A stretch of DNA of 31,894 bases from an uncultured Oscillospiraceae bacterium (GTDB lineage Bacteria > Bacillota > Clostridia > Oscillospirales > Acutalibacteraceae). Positions 15,489 through 21,423 of the stretch are shown one piece after another. Numbering within the stretch: position 1 is the stretch's first letter; every line of letters begins with the position of its first letter. The DNA is taken from the NCBI GenBank assembly GCA_910587835.1, contig CAJUNQ010000004.1, positions 1-31,894 of the forward strand, in the 5' to 3' direction. A model generated the notes under the pieces. It ran no database searches. It worked only from the letters and a program-made list of their open reading frames with translations, and was not told where the DNA came from. Both the position numbers and the translations under genes were made by a program.

Positions 15489-16259
15489 TTAAGCCCTGAT
15501 TTCCGCCTTGATCTTTCCCAGGGCCCCTTTTTCCAGCCGGGACACCTGAGCCTGAGAAATGCCCACCTGGCTGGCCACCTCCATTTGGGTGCGGCCGTCC
15601 AGAAAGCGCATGGAGAGAATGCGCTTCTCCCGGTCGCTGAGATTGTGAATGGCCTGCTTCACGGCCAGCTCCTCCAGCCATTCCTGGTCGTCTCCGCCGC
15701 CCACCTGGTCCATAATATATACCGGGTCGCCCCCGTCGGAGAAGGTGGGCTCGTAGAGAGAAACCGGCTCCACAATGGCCTCCAAAGCCACCACCACGTC
15801 CTCCCGGCGCATTTCCAGAGCCTGGGCAATCTCCTCCACTGTGGGCTCCTTCCCCTTCTCTGCGGTCAGACGCTCCTTGCACTGAATAGCCTTATAGGCA
15901 GTGTCCCGCATGGAGCGGCTGACCCGCACCGAGTTGTTGTCCCGCAGAAAACGCCGGACCTCGCCGATAATCATGGGCACCCCATAGGTGGAAAACTGCA
16001 CCCCCTGGCTCACGTCAAAATGGTCGATGGCCTTCATCAGGCCAATGCAGCCCACCTGAAACAGGTCGTCGGGGTTTTCGCCCCGGTTGCCAAAACGCTG
16101 TATTACACTGAGCACCAGCCGCAGGTTGCCGGCAATCAGCTTCTCCCGGGCCTCCTTGTCGCCGTCGTGGCTGCGGATGAGCAGCTCCCGCATCTCATCG
16201 CTTTTCAATACCTTCAGCTTTGCGGTGTTGACCCCGCATATCTCAACCTTTCCCTGCAT
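15489..16259 (-). CDS. sigG: Sporulation sigma factor SigG
   Basis: The late forespore RNA polymerase sigma factor. The 256-aa product has the diagnostic SigG N-terminus KVEICGVNTAKLKVL, region 2 (NLRLVLSVIQRFGNRGENPDDLFQVGCIGLMKAI, with -10 recognition FSTYGVPMIIGE), and region 4 HTH TQMEVASQVGISQAQVSRLEK. Length matches family members (about 257-260). ATG follows GGAGGTG by 5 nt. In many Clostridia spoIIGA and sigE precede sigG; here the upstream gene is a YitT-family protein. Conversely, the 367-aa gene follows. Presence of SigG implies that the organism can form spores. Confidence 0.97.
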   Translation of the reverse strand: MQGKVEICGVNTAKLKVLKSDEMRELLIRSHDGDKEAREKLIAGNLRLVLSVIQRFGNRGENPDDLFQVGCIGLMKAIDHFDVSQGVQFSTYGVPMIIGEVRRFLRDNNSVRVSRSMRDTAYKAIQCKERLTAEKGKEPTVEEIAQALEMRREDVVVALEAIVEPVSLYEPTFSDGGDPVYIMDQVGGGDDQEWLEELAVKQAIHNLSDREKRILSMRFLDGRTQMEVASQVGISQAQVSRLEKGALGKIKAEIRA

Positions 16260-16288
16260 AAAAACACCTCCGTTGTTGGTCTCTTTAA

Positions 16289-16318
16289 AGGTATTCTCTG
16301 CCTGTTCTGGGGTTTTAA
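16289..16318 (-). promoter_or_regulatory. Candidate SigF/SigG-type promoter of sigG
   Basis: On the minus strand GTTTA (fits SigF -35 GYWTA) is followed after 14 bp by GCAGAGAATA, matching nine of ten positions of the SigF -10 GGNNANAHTR. Spacing is one or two bases shorter than usual. sigG is normally transcribed by SigF, so the site is plausible. Confidence 0.4.
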
Positions 16319-16349
16319 ACAGGGCGCGCTCTGCCGCCGGGCGCAGGGA

Positions 16350-16388
16350 CGGCCTGCCATATAGGAAAAATGTCTATATGGCAGGCCG
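16350..16388. other. Long perfect hairpin upstream of sigG
   Basis: A 15-bp perfect stem, CGGCCTGCCATATAG (16350-16364) with its complement at 16374-16388, and a 9-nt loop. A GATGAAAAAATTTTTTT stretch follows on the plus strand. No T run follows on the minus strand, the direction of the flanking genes, so it is not a standard terminator for them. Confidence 0.85.
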
Positions 16389-16484
16389 AAGCAGGATGAA
16401 AAAATTTTTTTGCACAGATTCCCCGGAAACCGTCCGCCAGAAGAACAGAAGCACGCTGCCGGGCAGCGGAGGCGCGGGGGATGG

Positions 16485-17384
16485 TCAGGAAGGCTTTCGC
16501 ACTGTGTTGGTAAATACGTCGGCCACCTCGGTGATGGTGATGTAGGCCTGGGGGTCGCACTGGTGGACCAGCTCCTTCATGCGGCCGATCTGAAAGCGGT
16601 TGAGAATGATGTAGGCGCAGCATTTCACGTTGCCGGAGTAGTAGCCAGCGGCGGGCAGAATGGTGACCCCGCAGCCAAAGGTCTCCGAGAGGGCTGAGCA
16701 GACCTCCTCCTGCTTCCCGGTGACAATCATAGCGGCTTTCGAGCGGTCTATGCCCTCCACAATAAAGTCCACGGTTTTCAGCGCGGCCATGTAGGTGACG
16801 ATGGAGTAAAGGGGCAGCACCCAGCTGCCAATCACCACGCCGCACACCATGTAAAGGGCCACATTATACAGCATCACAAAGGTGCCTACCGTCAGGCCCA
16901 AACGCTTGGCAAAAATCACCGCCAGCACCTCAATGCCGTCCATGGCTCCCCCAAACCGAATGGCAAGCCCGGAGCCCATGCCGGAAATAATGCCCCCGAA
17001 CAGGGCGCACAGCAGCAGGTCCTCTCCGGCCAGCGGAGAGGCAAGGCTCACGTCCACCGGGAGCACATCGGTGATGAGAAAGGCGCTGACCGCGTACACC
17101 AGCACAGTGTAGGTGGAGTAAACCGTAAAGGCCGCGCCCTGCCGCTTAAGGCCGAAGAGAAACAGAGGCACATTGAGAACCGCCAGGAAAAAGGAGAGGG
17201 AGAGCCACTCCGGGGTGATTTGGGAAAAGAGGATGGAGGCGCCGGAGATTCCGCTGTCGTAAAGCTGAACCGGGGCAATGAACAGGGTGACGCCAATGGC
17301 GTTGACAGCCCCTGCCAGAGTGAGAAGGATAAAGTTCTGGACACGGAGCGTTTTGAGCTGGGCTTTCATGGCAGTCAGATTCAT
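16485..17384 (-). CDS. YitT-family membrane protein (DUF161 + DUF2179)
   Basis: A 299-aa protein with about five or six membrane helices in the first ~205 residues (NFILLTLAGAVNAIGVTLF, LSLSFFLAVLNVPLFLFGL, LYNVALYMVCGVVIGSWV) and the family's RFGGAMDGIEVLAVIF signature. The C-terminal ~85 residues form the DUF2179 cytoplasmic domain (IDRSKAAMIVTGKQEEVCSAL, ending TITEVADVFTN). Function is unknown in general. ATG at 17384 follows GGGAGGGA. It precedes sigG on the same strand but has its own promoter and a 225-nt gap, so co-transcription with sigG is uncertain. Confidence 0.93.
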   Translation of the reverse strand: MNLTAMKAQLKTLRVQNFILLTLAGAVNAIGVTLFIAPVQLYDSGISGASILFSQITPEWLSLSFFLAVLNVPLFLFGLKRQGAAFTVYSTYTVLVYAVSAFLITDVLPVDVSLASPLAGEDLLLCALFGGIISGMGSGLAIRFGGAMDGIEVLAVIFAKRLGLTVGTFVMLYNVALYMVCGVVIGSWVLPLYSIVTYMAALKTVDFIVEGIDRSKAAMIVTGKQEEVCSALSETFGCGVTILPAAGYYSGNVKCCAYIILNRFQIGRMKELVHQCDPQAYITITEVADVFTNTVRKPS

Positions 17385-17421
17385 AGAGTCCCTCCCGTTT
17401 CAAATTTTCAGTATATAAACC

Positions 17422-17450
17422 ATCATATTAGAAAATGATGAAAATAGCAA
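17422..17450 (-). promoter_or_regulatory. Sigma-A promoter of the YitT-family gene
   Basis: Minus strand -35 TTGCTA (17445-17450), 17-bp spacer, -10 TATGAT (17422-17427). Confidence 0.75.
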
Positions 17451-17571
17451 GAGAAATCTGACAAATGGCTTTCGTGCCGTTCTTATTTTACCACCGGCCC
17501 ATTGAAAATAATTTGTGCCTGCATAAATAATCCGGCCTGCTTTGCCCCATCCTTATCCCGAAAGAAAAAAA

Positions 17572-17586
17572 TGAAAATAATAACGA
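17572..17586. promoter_or_regulatory. Candidate Fur/PerR box
   Basis: TGAAAATAATAACGA matches 10 of 14 defined positions of the Firmicutes 7-1-7 Fur box. It lies just upstream of the -35 of the Fur-family gene, fitting autoregulation. The match is moderate. Confidence 0.4.
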
Positions 17587-17593
17587 TTCCTAC

Positions 17594-17622
17594 TTTACAA
17601 AATCTGGAAACTGTGCTATACT
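17594..17622 (+). promoter_or_regulatory. Sigma-A promoter of the Fur/PerR gene
   Basis: -35 TTTACA (17594-17599), 17-bp spacer, -10 TATACT (17617-17622). The leader holds an 8-bp perfect hairpin GGCCGCAG/CTGCGGCC at 17642-17658, which may affect translation of the GTG-started gene. Confidence 0.8.
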
Positions 17623-17685
17623 GTCCCTAAGCTCCCCGGCAGGCCGCAGCCTGCGGCCGCGGGCGGCTGCTCTGTGGGGAAGGGT

Positions 17686-18123
17686 GTGAGTAACTTGGAG
17701 GCCAGGCGGCAGAATTTCAGCCGGAAGCGGGCCGCGATTCTGGCGGCGCTGCGGGAAACCCGCTGCCATCCCACCGCCGAGTGGGTCTACCGAACCCTCA
17801 AGCCCCAATACCCGGACCTGAGCCTTGCCACGGTCTACCGCAACCTGAACCACCTGCGGGAGACCGGCCAGGTGGTGAGCCTGGGCTCTATTGGCGGATA
17901 TGAGCGGTTTGACGGCGAGCTGCGCCCCCACGCCCATCTCATCTGCCAGGGCTGCGGCGCGGTAGTGGACCTGTGGCAGGGAAGCCCCTCTCCGGAGGAA
18001 CTGGCGGCTGTGGCCAAAGAGGCCGGCTGCCGCATCCATGGGGTAAGCGTGGCCTTTACCGGCCTGTGCCCGGAATGCGTAAAGAAGGAGGAGCAGCATG
18101 GAGCTGAGGAAGATCACCTTTAA
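17686..18123 (+). CDS. Fur-family regulator, PerR-like
   Basis: A 145-aa Fur/PerR protein. The winged helix includes KRAAILAALRETRCHPTAEW and LSLATVYRNLNHLRETGQV. The dimer/metal part has YERFDGELRPHAHLICQGCG (regulatory His/Asp and first structural C-x2-C) and GLCPECVKK (second C-x2-C). Length is normal. Start uncertain: GTG 17686 is chosen, GTG 17674 and TTG 17695 are alternatives, all with weak sites. It overlaps the acetyltransferase gene by 26 nt and heads a cluster with rubrerythrin and rubredoxin, which suggests a PerR-like peroxide role rather than iron uptake control. Sequence alone does not settle Fur versus PerR. Confidence 0.88.
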   Translation: MSNLEARRQNFSRKRAAILAALRETRCHPTAEWVYRTLKPQYPDLSLATVYRNLNHLRETGQVVSLGSIGGYERFDGELRPHAHLICQGCGAVVDLWQGSPSPEELAAVAKEAGCRIHGVSVAFTGLCPECVKKEEQHGAEEDHL

Positions 18124-18574
18124 CAATATGGACGAGCTGGCGGCGTTGACCGTGCACGAGGAGCAGCGGGAATTTGTGGCCCCCAACATGACCAGCCTGG
18201 CCGAGGCCTATGTGGCTGTCAGCAGCGGGGGCCAGGCCCACCCCTTTGGCCTGTATGAAGGGGAGCGGCCCGTAGGCTTTGTGATGTTTGGCTATGACAG
18301 CCTGAACGACCCGGACGAGCCGGCCATTGCCAAAGGAAACTACTGCCTGTGGCGGTTTATGATCGACTGGAAGCACCAGGGCAGGGGGCTGGGCAAGCTG
18401 GCCCTGCAGGCCTGCCTGGACCTGCTGAAAACCAGACCCTGGGGCCCGGCAGAGAGCGTATGGCTCAGCTATGAGCCGGAGAACCAGGCCGCGCGGGCCC
18501 TGTACCACAAATTCGGCTTTGAAGAAAACGGCCAGATGTGCGGCGAGGAGATTGTGGCCGCAAGAAAGCTCTAG
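18098..18574 (+). CDS. GNAT acetyltransferase, spermine/diamine type
   Basis: A 158-aa GNAT enzyme. The acetyl-CoA binding motif A is HQGRGLGKLALQACLDLL (about 89-106), preceded by the strand NYCLWRFMIDWK typical of BltD/PaiA-like polyamine acetyltransferases. Motif B has NQAARALYHKFGFEENGQ. It likely transfers acetyl from acetyl-CoA to a small amine; the substrate is inferred from resemblance only. ATG at 18098 follows AGGAGG by 6 nt inside the regulator gene, so translation is coupled. In this context it may be part of the stress regulon. Confidence 0.88.
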   Translation: MELRKITFNNMDELAALTVHEEQREFVAPNMTSLAEAYVAVSSGGQAHPFGLYEGERPVGFVMFGYDSLNDPDEPAIAKGNYCLWRFMIDWKHQGRGLGKLALQACLDLLKTRPWGPAESVWLSYEPENQAARALYHKFGFEENGQMCGEEIVAARKL

Positions 18575-18604
18575 TCAAAAGGCGCAGTTGTTTGGCGCGT
18601 TTGA

Positions 18605-18619
18605 ATATAATTTTAAAAC
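18605..18619. promoter_or_regulatory. Candidate PerR box before rubrerythrin
   Basis: ATATAATTTTAAAAC matches 9 of 14 positions of the PerR consensus TTATAATNATTATAA and lies 15 nt before the rubrerythrin start. It includes TATAAT that could serve as a -10, though no good -35 is seen. Weak evidence. Confidence 0.3.
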
Positions 18620-18634
18620 GGAGGAATGATTCAC

Positions 18635-19177
18635 ATGAAGAAGTTTGTATGCCCTGTCTGCGGTTATGTCCACGAGGGAGACACCCCCCCTGAGAAGTGC
18701 CCCCAGTGCGGCGTTCCCGGCGCAAAGTTTGTAGAGCAGAGCGGCGACATGAATTGGGCCGCCGAGCATGTGGTGGGCGTGGCCCAGGGCGTGAGCCAGG
18801 AGATTCTGGACGGCTTGCACGCCAACTTCCAGGGCGAGTGCACCGAGGTGGGCATGTACTTGGCCATGGCCCGTGTGGCCCATCGCGAGGGCTATCCTGA
18901 AATCGGCATGTACTGGGAGAAGGCCGCCTGGGAGGAGGCCGAGCATGCCGCCAAGTTTGCCGAGCTGCTGGGCGAGGTTGTGACCGACAGCACCAAGAAG
19001 AACCTGCAGATGCGGGTTGAGGCCGAGAACGGCGCTACCGACGGCAAGGTTCAGCTGGCCAAGCTGGCCAAGGAGCAGGGCCACGACGCCATTCATGACA
19101 CTGTGCACGAGATGGCCCGGGACGAGGCCCGCCACGGCAAGGCCTTCAAGGGCCTGCTGGAGCGTTACTTCAAGTAA
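18635..19177 (+). CDS. Reverse rubrerythrin (peroxidase)
   Basis: A 180-aa protein in which a rubredoxin-like FeS4 domain comes first (C6-P-V-C9-G-Y and C22-P-Q-C25) and the di-iron four-helix domain follows, opposite to classical rubrerythrin. The helical part carries carboxylate/His ligands in FQGECTEVGMY, WEEAEHAAKF, MRVEAENG and RDEARHGKAF. Such proteins reduce hydrogen peroxide and oxygen with electrons from NADH oxidoreductase/rubredoxin in anaerobes. ATG 18635 (GGAGG, 10 nt) is chosen because the mature start MKKFVCPVCGY is conserved. A rubredoxin encoded 240 nt downstream is a likely partner. Confidence 0.95.
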   Translation: MKKFVCPVCGYVHEGDTPPEKCPQCGVPGAKFVEQSGDMNWAAEHVVGVAQGVSQEILDGLHANFQGECTEVGMYLAMARVAHREGYPEIGMYWEKAAWEEAEHAAKFAELLGEVVTDSTKKNLQMRVEAENGATDGKVQLAKLAKEQGHDAIHDTVHEMARDEARHGKAFKGLLERYFK

Positions 19178-19180
19178 GCC

Positions 19181-19399
19181 ATGGATATCAAGGGGAAAAT
19201 CGAGGAGCTGGTAGAACGGCTCAAAAACGACAAGGCTTTGCAGGATGGCTTTCTCAAGGAGCCCATCCCCACCCTGGAGAAGCTGCTGGGCGTGGACCTG
19301 CCTGAGGAACAGCTGAAGCAGCTGGCGGACGGGGTGCGGGCAAAGCTGAACCTGGACAAGGCCGGGGACTTCCTCGGCGGATTGCTGGGTAAAAAGTAG
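19181..19399 (+). CDS. 72-aa helical protein in the rubrerythrin operon
   Basis: A small acidic/basic helical protein: MDIKGKIEELVERLKNDKAL, then FLKEPIPTLEKLLGVDLPEE and a C-terminal KLNLDKAGDFLGGLLGKK. It starts 3 nt after the rubrerythrin stop and has only a weak ribosome-binding site, so it is probably translated by coupling. The central LKNDKALQDGFLKEP / LLGVDLPEEQLKQL arrangement resembles the recognition part of Nif11/NHLP-type leader peptides, but no modifying enzyme is nearby, and similar stand-alone proteins are common in Clostridia. Function unknown. Confidence 0.8.
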   Translation: MDIKGKIEELVERLKNDKALQDGFLKEPIPTLEKLLGVDLPEEQLKQLADGVRAKLNLDKAGDFLGGLLGKK

Positions 19400-19418
19400 A
19401 CAAATGGAGGTTGCGGTT

Positions 19419-19574
19419 ATGGATAAGTATGTATGCCCCTGCGGCTATGTGTACGACCCCGCTGCCGGCGACCCGGACAACGGCATTGCCCCTGGCACTC
19501 CCTGGGAGCAGGTGCCCGAGGACTGGGTGTGCCCGGTGTGCGGTCTGGGCAAGGATTCCTTTGAGAAGGAATAA
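19419..19574 (+). CDS. Rubredoxin with C-x-C first cysteine pair
   Basis: A 51-aa rubredoxin, an iron-only electron carrier. It has the hallmark core YDPAAGDPDNGIAPGTPWE and the second pair DWVCPVCG (C38, C41). The first pair reads VCPCGY (C6, C8), one residue shorter than the usual C-x2-C-G-Y. ATG 19419 follows GGAGG by 8 nt. It is the last gene of the perR-rubrerythrin cluster and is the likely electron donor to the reverse rubrerythrin. The shortened motif could change iron geometry or be a sequencing artefact of exactly one codon, which is unlikely. Confidence 0.92.
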   Translation: MDKYVCPCGYVYDPAAGDPDNGIAPGTPWEQVPEDWVCPVCGLGKDSFEKE

Positions 19575-19584
19575 GCGGCCATAG

Positions 19585-19619
19585 AAAAGGCCGGGGGCTT
19601 TTGGGCTCCCGGCCTTTTG
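19585..19619 (+). terminator. Terminator of the oxidative-stress cluster
   Basis: AAAAGGCCGGG..GC pairs with GC.CCCGGCCTTTT around a short loop, 10 nt after the rubredoxin stop. Confidence 0.85.
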
Positions 19620-19663
19620 CCGTTTTTCCGGCAGTTTTTTATAACTGCGTCCTTGTTCCGCTC

Positions 19664-19692
19664 TTGCGCTGAGCCCTGGGGGCGTGTATAAT
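19664..19692 (+). promoter_or_regulatory. Sigma-A promoter of the redox module
   Basis: -35 TTGCGC (19664-19669), 17-bp spacer, consensus -10 TATAAT (19687-19692). Confidence 0.8.
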
Positions 19693-19743
19693 AGAAAGCA
19701 GGGCGGCAAGGCCGTCCCCAAAACCAGGAAAGAAGGATCTGTC

Positions 19744-20286
19744 ATGAAAACAAAAAAAGCCATTCTGCTGCTTGCGGCTGTTCTGGCCGTGGCCCTGCTG
19801 GCCTCGGGATGCTCTCTTTTGGAGGAGAGCCCCAGCGCCTTTACCGCCGCCACGCTGGAGGGCGGTAGCTTTACCCAGAAGGACCTTCAGGACAAGGACC
19901 TGACCGTGGTGAACCTGTGGGCGACCTACTGCGGCCCCTGTATTGCGGAGATGCCGGACCTGGCCGCTTTTGAAAAGGCCCTGCCGGACAATGTGCGGCT
20001 GGTCACCGTGTGTATGGACGCCCAGGGCAATGAGGAGACCGCAAAGGCTCTGCTGGAAAAAGCGGGATACGAGGGCATTACCCTGGTCAGCGGAGACGAG
20101 GGCTTTTACGCCATGTTCAGCGACGTTCAGGCAGTGCCCACCACGGTCTTTCTGGACGCGGGAGGAAACCGGGTGGGAGACCCCATTGTGGGCGGCGGCC
20201 TCGCGGACTTCTCCGGCGCCTACCTGGCGGCAGTCAACAAGGCCCTGAAGGCCAGCGGCAAGGGAGAGATTCAGCTTGAGAAGTAA
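19744..20286 (+). CDS. TlpA-like thioredoxin-fold lipoprotein
   Basis: A 180-aa exported disulfide-active protein. A lipoprotein signal peptide ends in LLASGC with lipidated Cys23. The thioredoxin fold carries NLWATYCGPCIAEMP (active C63-x-x-C66) and the cis-proline region QAVPTTVFLDAGG. It should reduce disulfides or act in redox relay outside the membrane. ATG 19744 follows AAAGAAGGA; longer frames would bury the signal peptide. It is first in a three-gene operon with the CXXC micro-protein and the polyferredoxin, which suggests that membrane electron transfer feeds this thioredoxin. Confidence 0.93.
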   Translation: MKTKKAILLLAAVLAVALLASGCSLLEESPSAFTAATLEGGSFTQKDLQDKDLTVVNLWATYCGPCIAEMPDLAAFEKALPDNVRLVTVCMDAQGNEETAKALLEKAGYEGITLVSGDEGFYAMFSDVQAVPTTVFLDAGGNRVGDPIVGGGLADFSGAYLAAVNKALKASGKGEIQLEK

Positions 20287-20287
20287 A

Positions 20288-20422
20288 ATGCTGCGGCTGA
20301 CACAGTGGGGGCTGCTGGCGGCAGGGGCGGCGCTCCTGACCATTGGGCTGGCGCGGCAGGAGCACAGAGAGGTTTTGCAAAAGGCGGTGATGATATGCCT
20401 GGAATGCATCGGAATCGGCTGA
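20288..20422 (+). CDS. CD1871A-type CXXC motif micro-protein, 44 aa
   Basis: A 44-residue protein with one membrane helix (WGLLAAGAALLTIGLA), a short polar stretch and the conserved C-terminal end KAVMICLECIGIG with the CXXC pair C37/C40. It matches the CD1871A family, known as tiny proteins beside thioredoxin-like and 4Fe-4S genes in Clostridia. It starts one base after the TlpA-like stop and overlaps the next gene by 28 nt. The CXXC could pass electrons from the polyferredoxin to the thioredoxin; this is inferred. No biochemical role is known to me. Confidence 0.85.
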   Translation: MLRLTQWGLLAAGAALLTIGLARQEHREVLQKAVMICLECIGIG

Positions 20423-21306
20423 GCAGACTGAGGCTGTCCTTTCAGCGCAGGGTCCAGCTGGCGGCGGCTGTGCTGATGAACGGCTATGCCCTGGGCTTTG
20501 CCAAGGGGAAAATCTTTACCGGCGGCACAAAGGCCCTTTGCGTCCCGGTGCTCAACTGCTACTCGTGCCCTGGCGCGCTGGGGGCCTGTCCCATCGGGTC
20601 CCTGCAGGCGGCATTGGGAGGCAGCAGTCGGCATTTCCCCTTTTATGTGCTGGGGCTGCTGATGCTGTTCGGGGTGCTGCTGGGCCGGCTGGCCTGCGGC
20701 CTGCTGTGTCCCTTCGGGCTGGTGCAGGACCTGCTCTACAAGCTGCCCACCCCCAAATGGAAGGCGCCCAAAAGGCTCGACCGATCTGCCCGGTGGGGCA
20801 AATATCTGGTACTGCTGGTACTGGTGGTACTGATTCCCGCCTTTGCGGTGACAGACACCGGCGTCACCCCGCCGGCCTTTTGCAAATATCTCTGCCCCGC
20901 AGGCACACTGGGGGGCGGCATTCCCCTGCTGCTGACGAACCCCTCCCTGCGGGGACTGGCCGGGGCGCTTTTCAGCTGGAAGACCCTGATACTGGTCCTG
21001 ATTCTGGCAGCGTCTGTGGCAACCGAGCGGCCCTTCTGCCGGTATCTCTGTCCGCTGGGGGCCTTTTATGGCCTGTTCAGCCGGTTCAGCCTGTTTCAGG
21101 TGCAGTTGGACAAGGCGAAGTGCGTGGGCTGCAAAAAATGTGAGCAGGCCTGCCCTATGGCCGTGGAGGTCACAAAAAGCTGCGGCACTGTCCACAGCCC
21201 GGAGTGCATCCGCTGCGGCAAATGCAAGTCAGTCTGCCCCACAGGGGCCATAACCACCGGCCTTGCCAAAAACCAGAACAGGCCGGGCGAGGACGAGCAG
21301 GCCTAG
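20395..21306 (+). CDS. Polyferredoxin-type 4Fe-4S membrane protein (YccM/NapH-like)
   Basis: A 303-aa membrane iron-sulfur protein. Four to five membrane helices are interleaved with cysteine motifs: NCYSCPGALGACPIGS, CGLLCPFGLVQ, CKYLCPAGT and CRYLCPLGAF. The C-terminal part holds two 4Fe-4S ferredoxin motifs, CVGCKKCEQACP and CIRCGKCKSVCP, on the inside. It likely moves electrons from cytoplasmic donors across the membrane. ATG 20395 (or 20404) lies within the end of the CXXC gene. As third gene of the operon it is a probable electron source for the TlpA-like lipoprotein. Confidence 0.92.
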   Translation: MPGMHRNRLSRLRLSFQRRVQLAAAVLMNGYALGFAKGKIFTGGTKALCVPVLNCYSCPGALGACPIGSLQAALGGSSRHFPFYVLGLLMLFGVLLGRLACGLLCPFGLVQDLLYKLPTPKWKAPKRLDRSARWGKYLVLLVLVVLIPAFAVTDTGVTPPAFCKYLCPAGTLGGGIPLLLTNPSLRGLAGALFSWKTLILVLILAASVATERPFCRYLCPLGAFYGLFSRFSLFQVQLDKAKCVGCKKCEQACPMAVEVTKSCGTVHSPECIRCGKCKSVCPTGAITTGLAKNQNRPGEDEQA

Positions 21307-21351
21307 AGTCTGACTGGTCAGAAGAAGCCCCTGCTTTCTCTGAAAAAGCTC

Positions 21352-21382
21352 TTGACATGGAGCGCGCTCCATAGGGTATACT
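21352..21382 (+). promoter_or_regulatory. MerR-type promoter with dyad in a 19-bp spacer
   Basis: -35 TTGACA (21352-21357) and -10 TATACT (21377-21382) are 19 bp apart. A perfect 16-bp palindrome, ATGGAGCGCGCTCCAT (21357-21372), fills the spacer. This geometry is the mark of MerR-family activation, where the regulator twists an over-long spacer. No MerR gene is in the window. Confidence 0.75.
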
Positions 21383-21423
21383 CTTTCACAACAGAATTCA
21401 CAAAAGGAAAGGCAGGGATTTGC

